Part shown: in pieces, positions 1 through 5,714 of the stretch
Numbering within the stretch: position 1 is the stretch's first letter
Layout: each line of letters opens with the position of its first letter
Origin: an uncultured Bacilli bacterium
GTDB lineage: Bacteria; Bacillota_I; Bacilli_A; RF39; UBA660
Length of the DNA stretch: 6,542 bases
Reading direction: 5' to 3'
Assembly: GCA_934167785.1 (NCBI GenBank)
Contig: CAKPLX010000062.1
Location: 1 to 6,542, forward strand
The notes under the pieces: model-generated
What the model saw: only the letters and a program-made list of their open reading frames with translations
Database searches by the model: none
What the model was told of the DNA's origin: nothing
Program-made: the position numbers and the translations under genes

Positions 1-21
1 AATCGTAATCAACCAGTTGAT
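1..21. repeat. INW-site repeat, copy A
   Basis: This is the DNA encoding the INW motif of the ORF that starts at 99. Against copy C (5748-5768) it matches at 15 of 21 positions, including an unbroken CCAGTTGAT. Only part of the site is in the window. See the copies at 1173, 2194 and 5745. Confidence 0.5.
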
Positions 22-99
22 ACTCGTTGATGGTAAACTTTTTGTATCTTCGTTCATTTTTTTATTTTTTCTCATTTCTCTTTTTTGATACATATCCAT
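1..99 (-). CDS. Start of an unidentified ORF carrying the INW motif (partial, runs off the window)
   Basis: An open frame of 33 codons begins with the ATG at 99-97, which overlaps the rhuM stop by one base (TAATG). A strong ribosome binding site, GGAAGTGA, lies about 6 nt upstream inside the 3' end of rhuM, which supports this start; a later in-frame ATG at codon 15 has no comparable site. The N-terminus is very basic and polar (MDMYQKREMRKNKK), then reads SLPSTSINWLITI up to the edge. The INW-x-I-T stretch matches the short ORFs at 5810, 2259 and 1226. It could be the intact version of the gene of which those are fragments, or another micro-ORF that stops just outside. The product is not recognised. 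Confidence 0.55.
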   Translation of the reverse strand, partial: MDMYQKREMRKNKKMNEDTKSLPSTSINWLITI

Positions 100-1136
100 T
101 ATTTATCACTTCCATTTTCTATCACTTTTGCTTCATCTAAAAAATTATCAAAATCTGATTTATACAAATTGTCTTGCTTTATTCTATACTTTTCGAATTC
201 TGTTAAGGCTTTATCGCAGGCTATTTCATGTGATATTTTTCCAGCATCTTTTAATATATCTAAATCATCTGCAAGTAAAAACTTATCTATTCTTGTAGAC
301 CAATCTTCCATGGTCATTGGAATATGTCTTTTTGCCCTATTTTCTGCTAAATCTAAAAATGCTGACACTATTAGTTCTAAACTTTCCAATTCTTCTTTAG
401 ATAAATAATTTTTAGCTATAACAACATCCGTCTCTAATATTTTTCCCTTTGGTGAATTTCTCCAAGAAGTAAGACCCATATGTTCTTTTTCTGAATTTGC
501 TCTACTATATATAATTTCCGCTGCCGTTTGTTTAGATACCGCATAATGCATTTTATTTTGAACTTTTTTAAAAAATTTAATTGTTGTAGGAGATTTTTTA
601 TCATAATCCACACTTGTTGCATAAATATCAGTAACTTTTTGATAAAATCTTCTTTCTGATAATCTTATTTCTCTTATTTCGGCAAGTAATGAATCGTAAT
701 AATCTTCATCAAAGAACGCACCATTTGCCATTCTCTTTTTATCTATTATATAACCTTTCTTTGAAAACTCTTTTAATATATAAGTTGCCCACCTTCTAAA
801 TTGTATAGCTTTATCTGAATTTGTTCTATAACCTACTGAAATAACCATATCTAAGTTATAATATAACACATTTCTAGTAATTTCTCTATTACCTTCTTTT
901 TGAACTAGTGCATAATTTGCACTAGTTGAATTTTCATTTAATTCAAGCTCAGAATATATATTTTTAATATGCTTGGTAACTACTGTTCTATCCACGTTAA
1001 ATAGTTCTCCAATAGCCTTCTGAGTTAACCATAAATCACCATCTTCAAATCTAACTTGAATTCCCTTATCGTGGGTTTGCCTTTCAAATATTAAGAATTC
1101 TGCACTGCTGCTTCTTACAATTAAATCTTTTGTCAC
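99..1136 (-). CDS. rhuM: RhuM family protein
   Basis: The protein is a full-length member of the RhuM family (about 345 aa, normal for the family), first described as a Salmonella pathogenicity-island protein and often found in accessory islands and next to restriction-modification genes. Its biochemical role is not established. Visible family features, numbered from the GTG, are the N-terminal block DLWLTQKAIGELFNVDRTVV (residues 34-53), which looks like a helix-turn-helix and continues into TKHIKNIY. After it comes RNVLYYNLDMVISVGYR (88-104) with the following FRRWA, and in the C-terminal part the ELIVSAFLDLAENRA and DWSTRIDKFL stretches. The start is ambiguous: an ATG at 1145 directly abuts the Shine-Dalgarno AGGAG (1150-1146), while the in-frame GTG at 1136 has 9 nt spacing, so GTG is preferred. 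It follows the micro-ORF at 1226-1155 by a few bases and is probably co-transcribed with the NTF2-like gene. Two decayed relatives lie at 1898-2122 and 1646-1894. Confidence 0.93.
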   Translation of the reverse strand: MTKDLIVRSSSAEFLIFERQTHDKGIQVRFEDGDLWLTQKAIGELFNVDRTVVTKHIKNIYSELELNENSTSANYALVQKEGNREITRNVLYYNLDMVISVGYRTNSDKAIQFRRWATYILKEFSKKGYIIDKKRMANGAFFDEDYYDSLLAEIREIRLSERRFYQKVTDIYATSVDYDKKSPTTIKFFKKVQNKMHYAVSKQTAAEIIYSRANSEKEHMGLTSWRNSPKGKILETDVVIAKNYLSKEELESLELIVSAFLDLAENRAKRHIPMTMEDWSTRIDKFLLADDLDILKDAGKISHEIACDKALTEFEKYRIKQDNLYKSDFDNFLDEAKVIENGSDK

Positions 1137-1154
1137 TTTTATCATCTCCTATAT

Positions 1155-1226
1155 CTAAAATCTTAGTTTTTCATGAGTTAGTATATCCCAATTTATATTG
1201 GTTTTATTTATATTTTTATTATCCAT
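1155..1226 (-). CDS. INW micro-ORF, copy E (23 aa), upstream of rhuM
   Basis: This 23-codon ORF reads MDNKNINKTNINW, then DILTHEKLRF and a TAG stop. Its ATG overlaps the end of the NTF2-like gene by 8 nt, so it would be translated by coupling; its own ribosome binding site is weak. It ends 4 nt before the AGGAG of rhuM. The INW-[DE]-I-x-T-x-x-K-L pattern matches the 31-codon ORF at 5810 (VINWEITTYGKL), although the flanking genes differ. It may be a small protein, a coupling leader, or the broken 5' end of a longer gene. The function is unknown. Confidence 0.5.
   Translation of the reverse strand: MDNKNINKTNINWDILTHEKLRF
1173..1196. repeat. INW-site repeat, copy E
   Basis: This is the DNA segment inside the micro-ORF at 1226-1155 that covers the INW codons. 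It matches copy C (5745-5768) at 18 of 24 positions with no gaps, including a shared TCCCA core on the plus strand. Confidence 0.45.
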
Positions 1227-1587
1227 TATTTTCAACTTCTTGCTTAAGCATTTCCCAACTTTTAAAATATATACATTCATTTTTATCATTAAACATTATC
1301 TGATAAATCCCATCATAAACATCGTTATTTTGTTCTAGATACCAATTAGCTATCACAGTATTTCCATCTATTGCTAATACATTTATTTCTATATTATGTA
1401 TTTCTTCATTTTTAACATGATACCATTCTTCTTTTATTTCTTCGATAATCAAAAACGGTTTTATAAAAGGCGTTTCTTGATAAAATTTTGTGTTAGTAAA
1501 TAAACTACACGCACCATCTATATTTTTCTCAAGCCAGTATTTTTTTAATTTGTATATCCATTTTTCAGCAAATTCTCGTTTAATCAT
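1219..1587 (-). CDS. NTF2-like / SnoaL-like fold protein
   Basis: The 122-residue protein has the pattern of the NTF2-like (SnoaL-like) cone fold. An N-terminal helix (FAEKWIYKLKKYWLEKNIDG, residues 6-25) leads into FTNTKFYQETPFIKPFLIIE (30-49), where the E-x-P-F turn and a following helix are typical. Strands follow with IDGNTVIANWYLE (73-85), YDGIYQIMFNDKNECIYFKS (91-110) and a terminal WEM. Members range from enzymes such as ketosteroid isomerase-like proteins to simple binding proteins; nothing here fixes an activity or ligand. No signal peptide or membrane segment is seen, so it is presumably cytoplasmic. The start is supported by GAAGGG 6 nt before the ATG. It overlaps the next micro-ORF by 8 nt and probably forms one transcript with it and rhuM, read from the promoter at 1642-1634. 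Confidence 0.75.
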   Translation of the reverse strand: MIKREFAEKWIYKLKKYWLEKNIDGACSLFTNTKFYQETPFIKPFLIIEEIKEEWYHVKNEEIHNIEINVLAIDGNTVIANWYLEQNNDVYDGIYQIMFNDKNECIYFKSWEMLKQEVENNG

Positions 1588-1616
1588 TTTTTCCCTTCAA
1601 ATATTTTAAAATTTAT

Positions 1617-1634
1617 TCTTTGTCTTTTCAAAGA
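1617..1634. repeat. Small inverted repeat (6-bp stem, 6-nt loop)
   Basis: TCTTTG at 1617-1622 pairs with CAAAGA at 1629-1634 around the loop TCTTTT. It lies between the -10 candidate and the NTF2-like gene, so it would fall at the very 5' end of the transcript. The stem is AT-rich and lacks a clean U-tract, so it is a weak terminator candidate at best. Confidence 0.25.
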
Positions 1635-1642
1635 TTATATCA
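1634..1642 (-). promoter_or_regulatory. Extended -10 promoter candidate for the NTF2-like/rhuM unit
   Basis: The minus strand reads TGATATAAT, a perfect extended -10 (TG-N-TATAAT). It sits about 47 nt upstream of the NTF2-like ATG, just after the stop of the second RhuM remnant. No good -35 is seen at 16-18 nt, which is tolerable for an extended -10 promoter. In a genome this AT-rich a chance match is possible. Confidence 0.4.
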
Positions 1643-1645
1643 AAA

Positions 1646-1894
1646 TTATATATTTTTAAAATTAACAAGGTCGATTTTTCCGACAGTGTTATTTTCCTCA
1701 AGTTCACTACTACTAAATCTATTATTAATATGTTTTGTTATTATATTCTTTTCCATCTCAAATAATTTTGCAATTAAGTTTTATGTAAACCAAATATCAT
1801 TATTTATTAACATTACACTAACCTTAATATCATTGTTTGAATCCCTATATATTAAAAAATCATGATTAGTTATTTGCCGGTTTTTATTGTCCAT
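1646..1894 (-). pseudogene. RhuM-family N-terminal remnant 2, with in-frame stop
   Basis: The frame starts at an ATG (1894) with MDNKNRQITNHDFLIYRD, continues to NNDIWFT, meets a TAA at 1783-1781, and carries on as NLIAKLFEMEKNIITKHI up to a TAA at 1648-1646. It aligns with the first 80 or so residues of the intact RhuM: HDFLIY with AEFLIF, IWFT-stop-NLIAKLF with LWLTQKAIGELF, and IITKHI with VVTKHI. The internal stop falls exactly where RhuM has the Gln codon CAA, so a single C-to-T change explains it. The remaining three quarters of the gene are missing. It starts only 3 nt after the stop of remnant 1 and is not a copy of the intact gene at 99-1136, being clearly divergent from it. Confidence 0.75.
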
Positions 1895-1897
1895 TTG

Positions 1898-2122
1898 TTA
1901 TTTTTCTTTCTTTTGAACTATTCTAAATTTTCGAATAGTTGATTCTTCTTTTAATTCATTATCATTATATATTTTTTTAATATGATAATTTATTGTATTT
2001 ATTTCTACATTATAGAGAGTTGATAACATTTTTTGAGTAAGCCAAATATTTTCATGTTCATATCTTACTTCAATTGTTTCTTTATGTCGTTCGCACCTGA
2101 TTTTCCTTATAATTTTTATTGA
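1898..2122 (-). pseudogene. RhuM-family N-terminal remnant 1
   Basis: A reading frame without a usable ATG encodes IRCERHKETIEVRYEHENIW (about 2107-2048), followed by LTQKMLSTLYNVEINTINYH, then IKKIYNDNELKEESTIRKF and a TAA at 1900-1898. It aligns with RhuM residues around 15-85: ERQTHDKGIQVRFEDGDLWL, then LTQKAIGELFNVDRTVVTKH, then the ELELNENST segment. Both the start and everything after the helix-turn-helix-like part are lost, so this is a gene fragment. It follows the interrupted micro-ORF at 2259, in the same way that the intact rhuM follows the one at 1226, which suggests the micro-ORF/rhuM arrangement is ancestral. Confidence 0.75.
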
Positions 2123-2193
2123 TTTTTTTGGAAAAATGTAAAAAGGAATTTAATTAAAAATCTTATAAAGTAAGGGCTTAAACGAATGTTTAT

Positions 2194-2217
2194 ATAAGTC
2201 GTTCTTTACCAGTTAAT
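2194..2217. repeat. INW-site repeat, copy B
   Basis: The plus strand reads ATAAGTCGTTCTTTACCAGT followed by TAAT. It matches copy C (5745-5768) at 20 of 24 positions with no gaps. It lies within the micro-ORF at 2259-2206 and its decayed extension. Confidence 0.55.
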
Positions 2218-2259
2218 CGGAGTTTTGTGAAACACCTTTTTCTCTTGTTCTTTTGCCAT
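2206..2259 (-). pseudogene. INW micro-ORF, copy B, interrupted by a stop
   Basis: The ATG at 2259 follows the deoxyribosyltransferase stop by 5 nt. Its ribosome binding site, AAAGGAAGTGAT, is formed by the last codons of that gene. It reads MAKEQEKKVFHKTPINW and then TAA at 2208-2206. The frame stays open after the stop as RTTYINIRLSPYFIRF and on to FLFTFF near 2135. This lines up with copy C, where INW is followed by EITTYGKL and, two stops later, by FLFTFY. Copies B and C therefore look like broken relatives of one longer ORF, with the stop in B replacing the D/E codon after INW. Confidence 0.5.
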
Positions 2260-2264
2260 ATAAA

Positions 2265-2786
2265 TCACTTCCTTTCTAAAATCTTTCTCTTGTTTAATGG
2301 TAATATTTCAGAATCTTTTTCATCATATAAATTATTTGCTAATATTATTGATTCTTTTAATAATTCATCTAAATCATTTATTGGAGTTTTATTATAGTCT
2401 TCTTTATATAACCAATCAAGATACTTTATTTTTGTAGCATCATCTGGTCGACCATATATTACTTTGCCTGAATGTAACCAATATCCAAATTCTACATTTG
2501 TAGTAAAAGCAGGCATATCAGGTAAACTTCTAGGAATCCAAAACAAAATAACTGTAGCTTCCGTTAATGCTTCTCTTTCCCACATTGCTTGATCAACATA
2601 ATCCGTTTTAGGTTTCCATGTTGAATATTCTGGAACATATACTACTCCATCAAAACCTAACTCATTTAATTTTTCACAAGCAGTAGTTCTCCAAGATTTT
2701 ACATTCCCATCTCTTGGAGTTGGTCCTGCTATAAATATAGATTTTTTATTCTTTATAACTTCTTGATCCGAATAATTAATTACCAT
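2265..2786 (-). CDS. Nucleoside 2-deoxyribosyltransferase-like protein
   Basis: The 173-residue protein resembles the nucleoside 2-deoxyribosyltransferase-like family, whose classical members swap the base on 2'-deoxynucleosides; relatives hydrolyse nucleotides or are linked to phage-host conflict. Motifs seen are IFIAGPTPR (residues 17-25, the first strand and substrate loop), VVYVPE (48-53), WEREAL (69-74), VILFWIPR (79-86) and TTNVEFGYWLHSGKVIYGRP (95-114). In the last of these, Glu99 is the expected nucleophile in the V-E-x-G-Y context. The usual Rossmann-like core appears complete. The C-terminus is basic. It is the last gene of the DUF2971/HEPN-like/recombinase operon, 28 nt after the recombinase; GAAGGG lies about 12 nt before the ATG, a long spacing. 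The substrate cannot be predicted. Confidence 0.83.
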   Translation of the reverse strand: MVINYSDQEVIKNKKSIFIAGPTPRDGNVKSWRTTACEKLNELGFDGVVYVPEYSTWKPKTDYVDQAMWEREALTEATVILFWIPRSLPDMPAFTTNVEFGYWLHSGKVIYGRPDDATKIKYLDWLYKEDYNKTPINDLDELLKESIILANNLYDEKDSEILPLNKRKILERK

Positions 2787-2814
2787 TATATCACGATTCC
2801 CTTCTTAATAAATC

Positions 2815-4035
2815 TTACTTAAATATTATTTTAACACTTTTATCTTCATTGATATATATAACATCGATAAGTCCATATAATAGACTATCATTTAATTCTT
2901 TACTAGTTATATTTAAACCTTTATTATCATTGATTATTTGTATCACTTCATCATATAGTTTTTCTTGTTCTACAGAATGGCTTGTACACTCTGTATTTTT
3001 TATATAATTCTTGCAATAATAGTACTTTTTGTTTTTACCTTTCTTCAAATATAATAAACTTCCACAATCAGCGCACTGTAAATAAGATAATAAAATATCT
3101 TCGCTATTTCTAGAACCTTTTTGCTTATCCAAAATATTTTGTGCTTCATCAAATTTATCTTTACTTATTATTGGTTCATGATGATTTTCCGTTATTATCC
3201 ATTCATCTTTATTTACATCAATTAATTTATCAGTTCTATAATTCGGTTTTGTTTTAACATTTTGAATCAATGTTCCTGTATATGTTTCATTTTTTAATAT
3301 TCTATTTACTATTTCAGCATTCCATTTTTTAGAATGTATTAATTCTTCATTATTTGGATTTTCCTTACTTATTTTATATAAACTTGGAGTTAAAACATTT
3401 TTATTATTTAAATGCTCTGCAATTTCTTTTCTACTCTTACCTAAAAGTATCATATTGAATATTTTCTTTATGATATAAGATGCTTCTTTATCTATAATAA
3501 ATTTATGTTTATCTTTTGGATCTTTCAAATATCCATAAGTTGCTGTTACACCAATAAACTCTCCGTTTAATTGTTTTATTTTTAAAGTTGACCTAACTTT
3601 TTCTGAAATGTCTCTAGCATATTGATCATTCATTAAATTCTTTAATGGAACAGCAATACTACTTACTGACTTTGGATTTTTAAAACTATCTATTTCATCA
3701 ATGATTGAAATAAATCTAACATTATATCCAGGAAGGATGTTTTCTATATAATCATCTGATTGTATGTGGTTTCTTCCAAATCTTGATAAATCTTTCACTA
3801 TTATTGTATTTACTTGTCCATCTACTATATCTTTAAACATTCTTTTATATTCAGGTCTATCAAATGTTGTACCTGAATATCCATCATCTATATAAAAATC
3901 AAAAAATTGTAAATCTTCATTCTTTTCAATATATGAAGTAATTATTAATTTTTGATTAGTAACACTATTTGATTCATCTTTTATTTTATCTTCTTTAGAT
4001 AATCTAATATATCCTGCAACTTTAAATCTTTGCAT
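2815..4035 (-). CDS. Large serine recombinase (site-specific integrase/resolvase type), coiled coil missing
   Basis: This is a DNA-cutting site-specific recombinase of the kind that integrates and excises clostridial mobile elements such as Tn4451/Tn5397. The catalytic domain (about 1-150) has YIRLSKED with nucleophile Ser13 and Arg11, DGYSGTTFDRPEY (51-63) and VKDLSRFGR (80-88) with Arg85 and Arg88. A recombinase domain follows (about 165-305; GYLKDP, WNAEIVNRILKNETYTGTL, HHEPIIS). The zinc ribbon has Cys321, Cys324, Cys341 and Cys350. At 406 aa it is short for the family (usually above 500 aa). The stretch between the zinc ribbon and the terminal INEDKSVKIIF is only about 40 residues, against about 120 in the partial recombinase at 5883, so the coiled coil is absent. 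AAGGAG lies 10 nt before the ATG. It probably moves this region, but may be altered in directionality control or inactive. Confidence 0.95.
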   Translation of the reverse strand: MQRFKVAGYIRLSKEDKIKDESNSVTNQKLIITSYIEKNEDLQFFDFYIDDGYSGTTFDRPEYKRMFKDIVDGQVNTIIVKDLSRFGRNHIQSDDYIENILPGYNVRFISIIDEIDSFKNPKSVSSIAVPLKNLMNDQYARDISEKVRSTLKIKQLNGEFIGVTATYGYLKDPKDKHKFIIDKEASYIIKKIFNMILLGKSRKEIAEHLNNKNVLTPSLYKISKENPNNEELIHSKKWNAEIVNRILKNETYTGTLIQNVKTKPNYRTDKLIDVNKDEWIITENHHEPIISKDKFDEAQNILDKQKGSRNSEDILLSYLQCADCGSLLYLKKGKNKKYYYCKNYIKNTECTSHSVEQEKLYDEVIQIINDNKGLNITSKELNDSLLYGLIDVIYINEDKSVKIIFK

Positions 4036-4055
4036 TACTAATCAGCTCCTTATCT

Positions 4056-4721
4056 TTAATTAAATTTTTCTTCTAAATTGGCAAAATGTATTAACTTTAA
4101 TATAATTAGTGATAAATTATATAAAATCCATTTTATATCCAAATTATTACCTGCAAAAATAGCGTTTTTCTTATAATCTGGATATCTAAAATACTCTGAA
4201 TTTCCTCCTTCAATATATTTACAAAATATTTCACAAAATTCATTTACATATTTCATATAGTCATCTTTAACGTTATATTCAGCAAATAATAAATTAGATA
4301 AAATTCCTAAATCATGTTCTTTTTTTATTTGATTAGTTCTTTTCAATAATAAATACTTCATACCAATTTCAACTGCGTGCCTAGCTACATATGCTGTAAC
4401 CACTGAGTTTGGTAATGATTTTGTTAGATTGTTAAATGCATTGATATATTCTATCCAATAATTCTCCCATAGTAAAATTCTATCATCCTTATTAATATTT
4501 TGTTGTGTTCCAGTAAAAGAATATAAATATTCACTAACATTTTCAATTTTGCCTTTGCAAAAAATGCTATTTTTTCTTGACTTGTTTGCAAAATCTTTAC
4601 TACTCATTTTATTAAATATAGGTGATTTGCCATAATTTATATGTGTTACCGAAAAAGCACTATCTAATTGAATAATATCTTTATAACTTATTTCATTTCC
4701 TAATGTTTTAAAAATATTCAT
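4056..4721 (-). CDS. HEPN-like protein (possible RNase toxin or sensor)
   Basis: The 221-residue, mostly helical, cytoplasmic protein is not firmly recognised. Numbered from the ATG, its middle resembles a HEPN helical bundle. AYVARHAVEIGMKYLLLKRT (110-129) is a long helix with Arg114-His115. HDLGILSNLL (136-145) gives the HDL turn common in HEPN proteins. A further helix ends in GGNSEYFRYP (172-181), as in several HEPN families where S-E-x-x-R-Y-P follows the bundle. The canonical RNase motif R-x4-6-H is not clearly present, so catalysis is uncertain. An upstream GTG at 4730 overlaps the Shine-Dalgarno AGAAGG (4735-4730); the ATG at 4721 has 8 nt spacing and is preferred. It lies 31 nt after the DUF2971 gene and 20 nt before the recombinase, suggesting a co-expressed pair with DUF2971. 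It could instead be an unrelated helical protein. Confidence 0.6.
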   Translation of the reverse strand: MNIFKTLGNEISYKDIIQLDSAFSVTHINYGKSPIFNKMSSKDFANKSRKNSIFCKGKIENVSEYLYSFTGTQQNINKDDRILLWENYWIEYINAFNNLTKSLPNSVVTAYVARHAVEIGMKYLLLKRTNQIKKEHDLGILSNLLFAEYNVKDDYMKYVNEFCEIFCKYIEGGNSEYFRYPDYKKNAIFAGNNLDIKWILYNLSLIILKLIHFANLEEKFN

Positions 4722-4752
4722 ATTTAACACCTTCTACAAAATATATCATTAA

Positions 4753-5589
4753 TTATCTGATTTTTAAAGTGCTTTGAGAAATTTTAGCAGTTGGACAATA
4801 TTCTTTTACTATTAAATTTACCATTTCTTTTTGTGCTTCTGTAACTTTTGGTCCCAATAATATCTCGATATTTTCTAGTTTATTTTCATCTAATTTCAAA
4901 AAGTATCTATCATAAGGTGCTTTGATATTTTTATCTTCTAATCGATTAAGTAATTCCCTTTGAGCTTTAACAAAATCTTTTTGTTTCGAACACAATTCTA
5001 ACTCTCTTACTGACCAAGGAGCCATAGAAATTAAATATCTAATTTCATTTTGGAATTTCCAATTTTTTCTTTTATATTTTCCAATTTTATCTATTTTATA
5101 ACTTATGTTTTCTGTATTTGTAATTTTCCCATTAGTATATATAGTTTTCTTTTCTATATTTTTACTTATTGGAAATAACAAACTTTCATCATCAGTGTAT
5201 ATTACTTTTGTAAGTGTAGGACAATTAGGAACAATTGATGCTTTGTCATCCTCGGTTAATTCTTTATAATTTATAAAAGATGTACTATCTTCTTTAAAAT
5301 AATAATCACCTTTTTTATAATTATATTTTACAAATGGAAATTGTTCCAATTTTATTCTAACTCCTTGCATATTAGGTGTATACATACTCCATAAAGCAAT
5401 TAATTCTTCATCACTATCTGTCCAACAACTAGCATAACAAAAACGTCCTAATTTTTTTATATCACCAGTTTCGCATTCTTCTAAATCATCAACATTAACT
5501 AAACTATTAAAACAAATTGTTTTGTTCTTCAATATCAATAAAAGTGTATCTATACTTGTATAATGATATAGGTATTTTTTTTCTTCCAT
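4753..5589 (-). CDS. DUF2971 domain protein
   Basis: The 278-residue protein fits the DUF2971 family. It opens with YLYHYTSIDTLLLILKNKTI (residues 6-25), the family's YHYT start, then FNSLVNVDDLEE (27-38), CYASCWTDSDEELIALWSMY (51-70), and MQGVRIKL (74-81). Near residue 200 it has WKFQNEIRYLI, the W-x-x-E-x-R block usual in the family. The opening YHYT-x-x-x-L-x-x-I-L resembles the start of DarT-type ADP-ribosyltransferases, so an ART-like fold is possible, but that is inference; no activity is established here. No signal peptide or transmembrane segment is seen. It is the first gene of the four-gene operon, with AAGGAA 8-9 nt before the ATG. A leader of nearly 300 nt containing the micro-ORF at 5810 precedes it. 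Toxin, defence effector and metabolic roles all remain open. Confidence 0.85.
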   Translation of the reverse strand: MEEKKYLYHYTSIDTLLLILKNKTICFNSLVNVDDLEECETGDIKKLGRFCYASCWTDSDEELIALWSMYTPNMQGVRIKLEQFPFVKYNYKKGDYYFKEDSTSFINYKELTEDDKASIVPNCPTLTKVIYTDDESLLFPISKNIEKKTIYTNGKITNTENISYKIDKIGKYKRKNWKFQNEIRYLISMAPWSVRELELCSKQKDFVKAQRELLNRLEDKNIKAPYDRYFLKLDENKLENIEILLGPKVTEAQKEMVNLIVKEYCPTAKISQSTLKIR

Positions 5590-5622
5590 ATTTTTCGTTC
5601 CTTTTCTGTGATTTTTATTTAA

Positions 5623-5647
5623 AAGTTTTCCTTAAGTCGTAATTACC
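5623..5647. repeat. Partial INW-site repeat, copy D
   Basis: The plus strand begins AAGTTTTCCTTAAGTCGT and matches 5736-5760 at 21 of 25 positions, 113 nt away in direct orientation. On the minus strand it encodes EVITT, a stop, then GKLL, which mirrors EITTYGKLPL of the micro-ORF at 5810 with the Tyr codon turned into a stop. The INW codons are missing. It looks like a decayed tandem duplicate, about 35 nt upstream of the DUF2971 start. Confidence 0.6.
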
Positions 5648-5679
5648 TCTATTTTATTTAAATTTTTATCATTTTTTGC

Positions 5680-5709
5680 TTATAAAATGTAAAAAGAAAA
5701 CTAATTCAA
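5680..5709 (-). promoter_or_regulatory. Weak sigma-70-type promoter candidate upstream of DUF2971
   Basis: The minus strand has TTGAAT (5709-5704) and TTATAA (5685-5680) separated by 18 nt, about 90 nt before the DUF2971 ATG. Both boxes are imperfect and the DNA is AT-rich, so this is a low-confidence call. The stronger signal for the operon is at 5890-5882. Confidence 0.22.
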
Positions 5710-5714
5710 GTCCT

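Noticed and set aside
1..99. INW as the start of a ribosome-biogenesis GTPase (RbgA-type, which has a W-[FY]-P-G-H-M motif near its N-terminus)
   Set aside because: None of the copies continues with P-G-H-M; they continue with I-T or I-L-T.
85..408. Plus-strand open frame of 107 codons opposite rhuM
   Set aside because: It is antisense to a well-supported rhuM gene and its Ser/Leu-rich translation shows no family features.
434..622. Minus-strand frame of 62 codons inside rhuM in another reading frame
   Set aside because: It lies fully within rhuM, and the rhuM frame explains the sequence.
1620..1865. Plus-strand open frame with a hydrophobic, membrane-like translation
   Set aside because: The opposite strand encodes RhuM remnant 2; the Phe/Leu/Ile-rich translation is what antisense of Lys/Asn-rich AT-rich coding DNA gives.
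2173..2200. Stem-loop CTTAAAC-GAAT-GTTT with an ATAAG tail as a terminator
   Set aside because: The stem is short, AT-rich and bulged, with no clear U-tract following on the minus strand.
2123..2205. Possible separate small membrane peptide (RTTYINIRLSPYFIRF and on to FLFTFF)
   Set aside because: It has no start codon or ribosome binding site and is better explained as the decayed continuation of the micro-ORF at 2259.
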